Source of the DNA: Hippea alviniae EP5-r
GTDB taxonomy: Bacteria; Campylobacterota_A; Desulfurellia; Desulfurellales; Hippeaceae
Assembly (NCBI RefSeq): GCF_000420385.1
Contig: NZ_ATUV01000001.1
Coordinates: forward strand, 1,116,001 to 1,180,000
Length of the DNA stretch: 64,000 bases
Direction: 5' to 3'
A model generated the notes under the pieces. That model had not been told where the DNA came from, did no database searches, and was given only the letters and a program-made list of their open reading frames with translations. This document shows, piece after piece, positions 35,971 to 44,621 of the stretch; position 1 is the stretch's first letter, and every line of letters begins with the position of its first letter. Both the position numbers and the translations under genes were made by a program.

Positions 35971-38900
35971 TTAATTGACATCCTTTCTCTTTTTAGAGTC
36001 AAAAATATACGCAAACATTGGGACATAGGCAAGAGTTAAAAATGTTCCAACAATTAAACCACCTACAGCAACATCTGCCAACGGCGAAAGTCTTTCCAAT
36101 CCAACAGCCCTTTGAAGAGCTATAGGTATCATACCTGCAATAGTTCCAAATGCCGTCATCATAACAGGCCTAAACCTAACTTTAACACTTTCAATGGCAC
36201 TCTCAAAAGGAGACTCTTTTTTTCTGTAATGCTGATAAAAATCAATAAGCAGAACGGAATTCTTTATGATAATACCAAATAGAAGCAGAAGACCCATTAG
36301 CGATGGCATGCAAGAAGGTTTATGAAATATAACCAATGCCCAACTTGCTCCTATCATTGAAAGTGGTAAAACAATAATCATCACAAGAGCCATTCTAACT
36401 GACCGATAAACCGCAATAAGTACCATAATAAGCGCTATAACACCTATTAGAATGGCCTTAACCATTCTTTTAAAGCTGTCGTTTAACTGCTTTATGCTTC
36501 CCTGTTGAGACACGATGAAGTTCTTTATATCCATGTTTTTCAAGATTCTGTTGCTCTCATCTGTAAGGATACTGATAGGTTTTCTATTCCTAAAGGCGTT
36601 CACATCAATACTGTAAAGCAAATTCTCCCTTTCCAGTTTGGCTTGAGTGAACACTCTTTTAAATTTTGCAACTTCATAAAGTGGAATGTAATATCCAGAA
36701 GGCGTTTTAATAGGCAAGAGTTTTAAAGATTGTAGGTTTTCGTTGAACTTACCTTCAAGATAAATCCTTACGGGCTGACTATTCATCGATGAGAAATCCC
36801 CACTCAGTGATATTATTTTTCCGCCAGTAGGTATCTGCGATATTATGGCAAAAGGCGTAAGACCATAAGTCAAAGCCTTCTGTGTATCTATCTTCAAAAC
36901 GACTTCTTCAAAATTCTTCTGCCAGCTTAGACTAACAGATGTCAAACCCTTTACACTTTTTATCTCTTTTTCAATCTTTAAAGCTTCAGTATTTAAACCG
37001 TAATATGTAGGGCTTTGAACCCTAATATCCAAAGGTGCTTTTATTGTTGATAAAGGTGTTGCTCCGTAATCGTAAACATCGGCACTTTCTATGCCTTCTA
37101 TAGTGTTAAGTTTATCCCTTATTATACCTTCAATCTGCCATATATTCTTTTTTCTGTGAAACCTATCAACACAGATAACCGTAATAGACGCTTCACTACC
37201 CAAATCCCCACTTCCTAAGGACAAAACGCCCGGCTCAGAACCAAAAGCCGCAGAGCTCATCTCAACATATTTCTGTTTATTTAACCACTCAAGAAACGGT
37301 TTCAACCTGTTTTCAGCAACAGAAACCGTATCGTTAGGGCTAAATTTCACATGTATTTTAATTATTCCCGTATCCATAGGCGGCATTATATCCCTTCCGA
37401 CAAGTGGCATAACAACCCTTATGCTAACAGCAAGAACAACCATAACACCCAAAACTATAGCAACCCTTCTCAAAACCCTTTTGCCATTATTGGAAAACTT
37501 TAGTATGTTTAGATATGGATTTATGAGCCTTGCAAATGTGTGTTGATAAATCTTCTCAAAAAATCTCTCAAACTTTGTTTTTCCCGTTCCCTTTCTATAA
37601 AGATAATAGGAGAGCTTAGGAATAAAGGTTATAGAAAGAAAATAGGAAACAATTAAGGCTATGATAAGCGTTGAAACGAGCGGCCTAAATATCCTTTGTG
37701 GATAATCTCCAACAAACATCATAGGAAACAGAACCGTAATTGTTGCAAGTGTTCCTGCAAACACAGGAGCAACGACTTCTTTCGTGCCGTTTTTTATTGC
37801 CGTATCCAAATCTTCCTTTAATTCCGTCAAATGTCTCTCTATGTTTTCCAAAACAACAACGGCATCGTCTGTGAGCATTCCCAAAGCCAAGATAATTGCC
37901 GTATAGATGATAATGTTGAGCTCGCCTCCTGAAAGCCATATAACAGCCAAAGTAGTGAAAAACACCATAGGAATCGATAAACCTGCAGCAATAATAGCCC
38001 TTAAATTGCCAAGAAAAATTAAAAGAACGAAAAGCGTGAAGATAATAGCATCTCTTAAAGCTTCAATCATATTCAAATTTGATGTCTCTATAAGATTTCT
38101 TTGCGTATCTGATATCTGAAATTTTATATTGGGATACTCCTTTTCTAAATACTTCATAGCTTTCCTTGCAGCATCACTTGTTGCAAGAACATTTCCACCG
38201 GGAGCCCTTTGAATTACCAAAGCTATTGCAGGCTCTCCATTACCCATATACCCACTGAAGCGTTTTTCGTATCCCCACTTAACTTTAGCAATATCTTTGA
38301 GATAGACATTTGGAGCAATCATAAGGTTCTTTAGCCTATTGACATTGTCTATCTCCCCATAATATGTCAAAGTAAGAAAGTCGTTTTTACTTTTTAGAAA
38401 GCCTATAGGCGCATCCCTATTCAAAGAAGCAATAACACCCATAACTTTATCGAGAGAAAGATTGTATTTTGCTATTTTGTATGGGTCTATCTCTATAATT
38501 ATGGCACTCTTATAACCACCAAACACTTCAACATTACCTATCTCTTTAAAGCTCAACAGATAAGGTTTTATAAAGTTATCTGCTATCTTCCTTATGTCAG
38601 CAAGCGTTATACGACTGTCTTTCGGGCTTAAAGAAATAACATCAACAGGTGCAGTAAAACTTCCTACAGAGTAAACAGAAGGATTTGCGTTTGCCGGCAA
38701 TTTAGACCTAACCCTTGCTATGGCGTTGGATACATCAACTAATGCCCCTCTCAAACCTTTTTTATACTCAAAAACAACCTTAACAATAGAAAAGTTCGCA
38801 GCATTTATACTGCTTATCTGCCTTACATAACTTATTTTTGACACTTCTTCTTCTATTGGTTTTGAAACCATACTTGCAGCTGTTTGAGCTGTTGCACCAG

Positions 38901-39048
38901 GAATTTTAGTAACTATAACAACCTGCGGTCTTTCTGCATCAGGAAACAGATTCTTGGGCAACTCTTTATACCCTATAATACCCAAAACAAAAAACAAAGC
39001 AATTATACTAAACAGCAGATAGGGTCTTTTGTAAAAATATTCAAACAT
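35971..39048 (-). CDS. RND efflux permease (HAE1/AcrB-like), system 1
   Basis: 1025 residues, twelve membrane helices and two large periplasmic loops. N-terminus FEYFYKRPYLLFSIIALFFV; LPKNLFPDAERPQVVIVTKIPGA-type first strand; TM4 proton relay as LGMLTDDAVVVLENIERHL with the Asp pair; C-terminal GIIIKNSVLLIDFYQHYRKK. It is the inner-membrane pump of a tripartite exporter, driven by protons. Substrate unknown. Genes for its adaptor and TolC-type channel precede it; the DUF4405 pair follows with no gap. Confidence 0.95.
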   Translation of the reverse strand: MFEYFYKRPYLLFSIIALFFVLGIIGYKELPKNLFPDAERPQVVIVTKIPGATAQTAASMVSKPIEEEVSKISYVRQISSINAANFSIVKVVFEYKKGLRGALVDVSNAIARVRSKLPANANPSVYSVGSFTAPVDVISLSPKDSRITLADIRKIADNFIKPYLLSFKEIGNVEVFGGYKSAIIIEIDPYKIAKYNLSLDKVMGVIASLNRDAPIGFLKSKNDFLTLTYYGEIDNVNRLKNLMIAPNVYLKDIAKVKWGYEKRFSGYMGNGEPAIALVIQRAPGGNVLATSDAARKAMKYLEKEYPNIKFQISDTQRNLIETSNLNMIEALRDAIIFTLFVLLIFLGNLRAIIAAGLSIPMVFFTTLAVIWLSGGELNIIIYTAIILALGMLTDDAVVVLENIERHLTELKEDLDTAIKNGTKEVVAPVFAGTLATITVLFPMMFVGDYPQRIFRPLVSTLIIALIVSYFLSITFIPKLSYYLYRKGTGKTKFERFFEKIYQHTFARLINPYLNILKFSNNGKRVLRRVAIVLGVMVVLAVSIRVVMPLVGRDIMPPMDTGIIKIHVKFSPNDTVSVAENRLKPFLEWLNKQKYVEMSSAAFGSEPGVLSLGSGDLGSEASITVICVDRFHRKKNIWQIEGIIRDKLNTIEGIESADVYDYGATPLSTIKAPLDIRVQSPTYYGLNTEALKIEKEIKSVKGLTSVSLSWQKNFEEVVLKIDTQKALTYGLTPFAIISQIPTGGKIISLSGDFSSMNSQPVRIYLEGKFNENLQSLKLLPIKTPSGYYIPLYEVAKFKRVFTQAKLERENLLYSIDVNAFRNRKPISILTDESNRILKNMDIKNFIVSQQGSIKQLNDSFKRMVKAILIGVIALIMVLIAVYRSVRMALVMIIVLPLSMIGASWALVIFHKPSCMPSLMGLLLLFGIIIKNSVLLIDFYQHYRKKESPFESAIESVKVRFRPVMMTAFGTIAGMIPIALQRAVGLERLSPLADVAVGGLIVGTFLTLAYVPMFAYIFDSKKRKDVN

Positions 39049-39052
39049 GCTC

Positions 39053-40129
39053 TTACTCCTTCACAACTTTAACGCCACCAAGAAGTCTTACAAAAATATC
39101 GGGTTTTGCCACTATAAGCTGCTTCCCAACGATAGAAGTATCACTTACTGCTAAACCTTCTTCTCCGCTTGCTAAAATGTGCACAGGCTTAGGTATAGCT
39201 CTGTCATTTTTAAAGATAAATACAATATTCTTGCCATTATCATTTAAAACAGCATCAAAAGGCAATTTTACAGCTTTGCCTTTAAACACCACGACTGATA
39301 CCTTGACTTTTGAACCTGCGGCAAGGTTTGTATCAATATTGGCTTTATACTCATCAAGCCCGTTGAATGTGCTATTTAAAGCAAATAATTCATAAAACTT
39401 GCCGTCAAAAATAACACCTTTTGGCTTTATATCCGAAGGAAGCATGACCATAAGATATTTGCCTTTATTGGAACTGACTTCAACGATAGGTCTTGATGGC
39501 AGAACCATATCACCAACATTTAAAAACTTCTTACTTATAACACCATCAATTGGGGATTTTAAAACAGCATAACTTAAAAGATTTTTAAGCTCTCTAATGC
39601 TATTTCTCACACCCTTAATCTCAGATTTTATTGATGCTATGTTCGATTTAAGTAATGCTATTTGACTTTCTTCCTTTTGATACTGCTCAATTGAGACACC
39701 TTTAACCTTCAAAAGCTGCCTGCTTCTGTTGTGGCTTAGAATTGCGTTCTTTAGACTAATTTCAGCAGAGTTAAGTTTTGACTTCAATGATTTAAGCTTA
39801 GAATATGCAGAGTTTAATTTAGATTTAACAGATGTTGCATCTATTTTTGCAACAATATCTCCCTTTTTCACCCTATCGCCTAAATTTTTAACATAAAGCA
39901 CTCTTCCTGCCAAATTCGTCGTTATATTCACATTGGCAGAGCTTTGAATAATGCCTAAACCCGTTAATGTTAAATAGAAACTGCTCTTCTTGGGTGTTAT
40001 CGTTTTAACAACGACAGGATAAATCTTTGGCGGCTTTAAACTCTCAAGCTCCTTTTTTCTTAATCTAACAAGAAATGCCAACGACACAACAAGCAAAACA
40101 ACAACCGTTATTACGACAAATCTTCTCAT
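39053..40129 (-). CDS. RND periplasmic adaptor (membrane fusion protein), system 1
   Basis: 358 residues. N-terminal membrane anchor (5-24), lipoyl halves INITTNLAGRVLYVKNLGDRVKK-type (seen as NLAGRVLYVKNLGDRVKKGD) and YAVLKSPIDGVISKKFLNVGD, a long coiled-coil hairpin (about 100-185) to meet TolC, and a beta-barrel domain. Links pump and channel. Overlaps the TolC-like gene by 4 bases. Confidence 0.93.
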   Translation of the reverse strand: MRRFVVITVVVLLVVSLAFLVRLRKKELESLKPPKIYPVVVKTITPKKSSFYLTLTGLGIIQSSANVNITTNLAGRVLYVKNLGDRVKKGDIVAKIDATSVKSKLNSAYSKLKSLKSKLNSAEISLKNAILSHNRSRQLLKVKGVSIEQYQKEESQIALLKSNIASIKSEIKGVRNSIRELKNLLSYAVLKSPIDGVISKKFLNVGDMVLPSRPIVEVSSNKGKYLMVMLPSDIKPKGVIFDGKFYELFALNSTFNGLDEYKANIDTNLAAGSKVKVSVVVFKGKAVKLPFDAVLNDNGKNIVFIFKNDRAIPKPVHILASGEEGLAVSDTSIVGKQLIVAKPDIFVRLLGGVKVVKE

Positions 40130-41415
40130 TTGACCAACTCCTTCAAATCATTTCCAAAGATAACTGCAAGTTCAGATATTATCTCCCATCTTCTCATTTT
40201 CAATTCATATAAATTGGCCTTAGCATTCAAAAAATCGCTAACATACTTAAGATAATCTTCTTCTGTCATTCTTCCGATTCTAAAGGCAACTTCAGCGTAA
40301 TTAAGCATCCTCTTTTTATCTTTAACATCCTTATATGCAAGTTTTATAGAGCTGTTTAGAATAGTAAGATTTTTCTTAAGTTCCTTACTTTTGCTTGCAA
40401 GTTCTAACGATACCTGTTCTAATTCGAACTTCGTTTTCAAATAGTCCGACTTTGCCATCTCTATATCGGTATATAAAGGTTTATCAAATATAGGAATACT
40501 TACAAATACACCTATGCTTCCGTAATTTCTAACAACTGGGTCGTTTGTATTATAGCTTCTTCCGAACTTTCTAAACACCTTACCTGAAAGATAAACCTTC
40601 GGTAAAAGTTCAGACTCCTTAGCTCTAATGGCATACCTTTTGGCTTCAAGCTGATATTGAAGTGGTTTGATTGGTAAAAATTCACCACCTTTAGGTTTTT
40701 TAACGAGTTGCATTTTTACAGGTTCTGTGAGTTTTATTCCCGTCAATGTGTATATAGCTGACAAAACCTGATTTTTAGAAGTTTCAATGCTATTTACCTT
40801 TATTCTTATTGAGCTTATGGCAGATTCTATCTTTAAAACGGAAACTGGTGCTGCTCTTCCGTTTTTTACTGCAACATTTAGTATCTTAAGTTGTTTTTTT
40901 AGTCTCTCTTTTTCAGCGTCTAAAGCTTTCTTTAGATTCTCTAAATACTCCAATTTGGCATTTAAAACCACGATACTTGCTTCATTTCTTATAAACTCAA
41001 GCTTCTTTCTCTCAGCAGCACTCTTCTTCATTTCTAAAGCCTTCTTAGAAATCTCAAACAAAGGAAACATTAGTATAGGAAACTTAACTTCAACGCCTAT
41101 CTGGGTTATATTCTTGCTAAATGGATAAGAACCAGAACTGTGGGCAATCTCAGAACTCTCCGTTGGCGTCATTGGTCTTAAACTCGTTGGCGAGTTGTAA
41201 TGCTCCCATCCTGCAATACCGTATATCGAAGGATAAAAATTGTCAGTGGCTCTTTTATATCCTATATTTGCCTGTTTAACCATTAAAGAGTTAATTCTAC
41301 TTATAGGTTGTCTCTTTAAAGCGTTAAATAAAACCTGTATGTTAATGGAATAAGCATAAGAAGAAAAAACTCCAAAAAATAAACCGCACAACAAAACTAC
41401 TTTTAATTTTTTCAC
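40126..41415 (-). CDS. TolC-family outer-membrane efflux channel, system 1
   Basis: 429 residues. Signal peptide (1-23), then two long helical hairpins typical of the OEP fold (INSLMVKQANIGYKRATDNFYP; the repeat-like VKNGRAAPVSVLKIESAISS, then FRIGRMTEEDYLKYVSDFLNA). Exit duct for pump system 1. It lacks a lipobox, unlike the NodT-type channel of system 2. Overlaps the TetR gene by 4 bases. Confidence 0.92.
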   Translation of the reverse strand: MKKLKVVLLCGLFFGVFSSYAYSINIQVLFNALKRQPISRINSLMVKQANIGYKRATDNFYPSIYGIAGWEHYNSPTSLRPMTPTESSEIAHSSGSYPFSKNITQIGVEVKFPILMFPLFEISKKALEMKKSAAERKKLEFIRNEASIVVLNAKLEYLENLKKALDAEKERLKKQLKILNVAVKNGRAAPVSVLKIESAISSIRIKVNSIETSKNQVLSAIYTLTGIKLTEPVKMQLVKKPKGGEFLPIKPLQYQLEAKRYAIRAKESELLPKVYLSGKVFRKFGRSYNTNDPVVRNYGSIGVFVSIPIFDKPLYTDIEMAKSDYLKTKFELEQVSLELASKSKELKKNLTILNSSIKLAYKDVKDKKRMLNYAEVAFRIGRMTEEDYLKYVSDFLNAKANLYELKMRRWEIISELAVIFGNDLKELVK

Positions 41416-42011
41416 TTTCTCAATCCCCTCAAAATTAATTCACACAATTCATTGATATCTCTATCCCTATCACTGAGAAAAGAAGGTAATCTACTTACTT
41501 CATTCTTAAAGTTCATCCTCATATCGGCAGAACAGATATAAAAACTAATGGCTCCTATTACAGAAAAATGAACCATTTTTGTGTCAACTTTTTTAAAAAC
41601 TCCACTTTTAAAACCATCTTCCAAAATACTCTCAAGAATTTTCAATATATCGACAAAAACACCTATTAAATTATCAGACAAATGCTCACCGCCAGATGCA
41701 ACTTCCCTCATTAGAATCCTTAAAAAAGATTCGTCGTTTTTAGCATGTCTATAAAACGAATTTATATAGGTTTTTATTGAGTTTTCAGGGTCTTTAGAAT
41801 CTCTTATACCATTTTCTAAATCTTTTAAAACTCTAAGTATGGAATCCTCAACTGACGCTTGATACAGCTCTTCCTTCCCCTTAAAATAGTAATATATAGT
41901 CGCTTTGTTGACATGTGCCTTAGATGCTATCTCGTCAACACATGTTCCATCGTATCCTTTAGTGGCAAATAGCCTTCTGGCCGTCTTGATAATTAGCTCT
42001 CTCTTACTCAT
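41412..42011 (-). CDS. TetR-family repressor of efflux system 1
   Basis: 199 residues. N-terminal helix-turn-helix (about 25-50) reads CVDEIASKAHVNKATIYYYF, followed by KGKEELYQASVED; the rest is a ligand-binding helical domain. First gene of the operon it likely controls. An inverted repeat sits on its -10 region (next entry), so autorepression is expected. The effector is unknown. Confidence 0.93.
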   Translation of the reverse strand: MSKRELIIKTARRLFATKGYDGTCVDEIASKAHVNKATIYYYFKGKEELYQASVEDSILRVLKDLENGIRDSKDPENSIKTYINSFYRHAKNDESFLRILMREVASGGEHLSDNLIGVFVDILKILESILEDGFKSGVFKKVDTKMVHFSVIGAISFYICSADMRMNFKNEVSRLPSFLSDRDRDINELCELILRGLRK

Positions 42012-42022
42012 TCAAAACTCCA

Positions 42023-42060
42023 ACTAACCAGTTAGTATAATAATTTTTGCAAACTGTCAA
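42023..42060 (-). promoter_or_regulatory. promoter and probable TetR operator of efflux operon 1
   Basis: Minus-strand TTGACA (42060-42055), then TATACT (42039-42034, 15-base spacer; TACTAA at 17 is an alternative). ACTAAC-CA-GTTAGT, a 14-base inverted repeat at 42023-42036, overlaps the -10 and the likely transcription start, the usual place for a TetR operator. Confidence 0.65.
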
Positions 42061-42101
42061 GCAAAAAATAAATTTTAGCAAATACATCAAACGACAGTTT
42101 G
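42050..42101. repeat. 9-bp inverted repeat pair
   Basis: CAAACTGTC (42050-42058) and its exact complement GACAGTTTG (42093-42101) are separated by 34 bases between the rlmI-like gene end and tetR. The first arm overlaps the -35 box. A nested TCAAAC-GACA-GTTTGA hairpin is at 42087-42102. Confidence 0.5.
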
Positions 42102-42117
42102 AAGACTAAGCAACTGA

Positions 42118-43269
42118 CTATTGCACAATATCAAATTTTCTCACAAGCAAACCTGTAAGATAAAGAGAAGTCGGTATGTTAACAAGATAGGGATGATCTA
42201 TATCCTGTTTTAAAAACTCGACAACTTCAAGCTCAGTGGACTTCTCAGAAGAAACACTCAAACACAAATCCAAAAGCTCCTTGAATCCAACAGCAAAAGA
42301 GCAGCTAAAAACGGCAAGATAACCGCCACTTTTTAATCTATCAATACCGTTTGCTATCAAATACTTATAGCCCTTCATGGCTCCTTTTACCGAGTTTCTA
42401 TTCTTTGCAAAAGCAGGCGGATCAATAATTATCAAATCGTAATCTTCTTTCTCATCTTTTAAAAAATCAAAAGCATCGTAATTTACAATCTCATAATTTC
42501 TAAGTCCATTCATCTCTGCGTTTTTCTCTATAAGCTTGCAATTCTCTTTGGATATTTCAACAAACTTCACAAACTTAGCTTTAGAATAGACACCAAAGCC
42601 GCCAGAACTTGCAAACATATCAAGAACACGCTCTACTTTTAGACTTCCTACAATGCTTCTGTTCTTTCTCTGGTCAAGATAAAAACCCGTCTTTTGCCCT
42701 TTTTTCAAGTTAGTAATAAACCTAAAGCCGTTTTCAACAACGATAAACTCATCGTCAACATCTCCAAACAACAGGGCATCTTCAACCTTTAACCCTTCTT
42801 TCTCTCTTATGTTATTCGATTTCTCAAATATGCCCTTAGGATTGAGCACTCTCTTTAAGATATCAACAATCCTGCCCTTTAACCTATCAACACCAGCTGT
42901 ATCAAAAGAACAGACAAGATTGTCGCCGTACATATCAACAACAAGTCCACTTAATCCATCAGCATCCGAATGAAACAGTCTCAATGAGTCCGTTATCTCT
43001 TTTAGTCCTTCTCTTCTTTTAACTGCTCTGTCTATTGCATGCTCAAGATAAACATCTATATCAAAATCAGCTTCAAAACTTATAACCCTTGCTCTTATTT
43101 TGCTTTTTGGATTAAAAAATGCAAAAGCCAAAGGTTTATCTTTATAAAACAGCCGAACTATTTCGCCCGGTTTTGTATCTTCTTCTCTTTCTATCTCAAG
43201 ATTGTAAATCCAGGTTTGCCTTTTTTTGAGTTTCTCAAAGCCCTTCCTGTTGACAAAAACCCGTCTCAC
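42118..43269 (-). CDS. RlmI/RlmK-type 23S rRNA (cytosine-5)-methyltransferase-like protein
   Basis: About 383 residues. N-terminal PUA domain (RRVFVNRKGFEKLKKRQTWIY, about 1-75), then EEHAIDRAVKRRE-like linker, and a Rossmann methyltransferase with SAM motif VLDMFASSGGFGVY, the IIIDPPAFAKN catalytic motif and FSCSFAV near the C-terminus with the likely catalytic Cys. HSDADGLSGLVVDMYGD and KTGFYLDQRKNR are family marks. The start is GTG (43269) or TTG (43272), inside the end of the NodT-like gene, so it may be the last gene of efflux operon 2. Confidence 0.9.
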   Translation of the reverse strand: MRRVFVNRKGFEKLKKRQTWIYNLEIEREEDTKPGEIVRLFYKDKPLAFAFFNPKSKIRARVISFEADFDIDVYLEHAIDRAVKRREGLKEITDSLRLFHSDADGLSGLVVDMYGDNLVCSFDTAGVDRLKGRIVDILKRVLNPKGIFEKSNNIREKEGLKVEDALLFGDVDDEFIVVENGFRFITNLKKGQKTGFYLDQRKNRSIVGSLKVERVLDMFASSGGFGVYSKAKFVKFVEISKENCKLIEKNAEMNGLRNYEIVNYDAFDFLKDEKEDYDLIIIDPPAFAKNRNSVKGAMKGYKYLIANGIDRLKSGGYLAVFSCSFAVGFKELLDLCLSVSSEKSTELEVVEFLKQDIDHPYLVNIPTSLYLTGLLVRKFDIVQ

Positions 43270-44621
43270 CAACCACCACCAAGAGCCTTATAAAGCTCAA
43301 CTTCGGCTTTTAAATAATCGCTCTTTGCGTTTAAAAGCCCAATAGAATGCTCTATGCACAAATTCTTACTTTTCAAAAGAGAGACAATATCTTCCAAGCC
43401 GTTCTCGTATCTCTTCTTGCTGTTTTCATAAATCGAGCATGCATCATTTTTTGAAACAGTCGCACTGTTTAGTTTTGATTTAAGTGTTGAGATACTGCTT
43501 AGGTCAACATATATCTCTCTAAATGCGTTTTTAACTGTTTTTACATAGTTCAAAAGAGCCTGCTTTCTCAAAGAATCAGCCTGTTTTATCTGATTTTCTA
43601 TTCTGCCAAACTCGAAAATAGGCATAAGGGCATTCAAAAATATATCCCAAAGCCTTGTATTTGGCATAACCCACTCTCTAAACTTATTACTCTCATACCC
43701 ACCTTCAACGGTTAGATTAAACGAAGGCAGAAGTTTTGCCTTCTGAGAGCTAAGATTAAACTCTGAAGCTTTAAGATTATTCAAAGCAACTTGAATATCA
43801 GGCCTTTTTTTAATGACTTCTGAAGGCATAAACGACGGTATTTCAATAGGCTCTGGAAGAGTGCAAGAGAATGTCTTTGATGAGAAGATATCCTTAGGCT
43901 GGCTGCCAATTAGAAACTCAAGCGTGGCTCTATCCTGTTTAAACTTCTCTTTAAGCGAATCTATCGTGGTCTTGAGCTTTAAAAGAGTTATCTGAGCATT
44001 TTTCACATCGTCAACTGAAGCAAGGCCTATCTCGTATTTTTTTCTTGTCAAATCAAGAATCTTACGAGTATTACTCAACATCTTCTCATAAAGCTTAAGA
44101 CTCATGCCTGTTGAACACAAATCAAAGTAAGTCTCAGCAACCTGACTAATAAGATTGAGTTTTATCTCCTTTGCATACTCCTTTTGAGCAAGCAACTTAT
44201 ACAATTGAGACTTTCTTGCACTGTTTAGCTTTCCAAACAGGTCTGGCTCAAATGTTATGCTGCCTTTTAGGTTATAATCGTCTGTTGGCTTTGCGTAAGG
44301 ATACAGTCTTTTTGATTTCTGAGCCCTTCCCATTGATGCAGAAGCATCTACGGAAGGAAGCATGTTTGCCTTTGATATACCGTATTCTGCCTTAAGCTGT
44401 TTTATCTTTTCAAACGCTATCAAAAGGTCTGAGTTGTTTTTTAAAGCCTTATTTACAAAATAGACCAATCTTTTATCATTGAACTTTTCCCACCAGTTGG
44501 CATCTATAAAAGTATCTCCTTTTTGGGCTTTTGGAAGCTGTAAGTTTGGTTTAACAGATGCCGTCTTAATAGAACAGCTATACAAAAAAACAGCCAAAAC
44601 AAAAACAATAAGCCTTTTCAT
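43266..44621 (-). CDS. NodT/CusC-type outer-membrane lipoprotein efflux channel, system 2
   Basis: 451 residues. Lipoprotein signal peptide with lipobox FLYSC (Cys near residue 16), then two OEP helical domains: WWEKFNDKRLVYFVNKALKNN, ARKSQLYKLLAQKEYAKEIK, KYEIGLASVDDVKNAQ and RYENGLEDIVSLLKSK. Third component of the second tripartite pump. Overlaps the permease by 4 bases. Confidence 0.93.
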   Translation of the reverse strand: MKRLIVFVLAVFLYSCSIKTASVKPNLQLPKAQKGDTFIDANWWEKFNDKRLVYFVNKALKNNSDLLIAFEKIKQLKAEYGISKANMLPSVDASASMGRAQKSKRLYPYAKPTDDYNLKGSITFEPDLFGKLNSARKSQLYKLLAQKEYAKEIKLNLISQVAETYFDLCSTGMSLKLYEKMLSNTRKILDLTRKKYEIGLASVDDVKNAQITLLKLKTTIDSLKEKFKQDRATLEFLIGSQPKDIFSSKTFSCTLPEPIEIPSFMPSEVIKKRPDIQVALNNLKASEFNLSSQKAKLLPSFNLTVEGGYESNKFREWVMPNTRLWDIFLNALMPIFEFGRIENQIKQADSLRKQALLNYVKTVKNAFREIYVDLSSISTLKSKLNSATVSKNDACSIYENSKKRYENGLEDIVSLLKSKNLCIEHSIGLLNAKSDYLKAEVELYKALGGGW

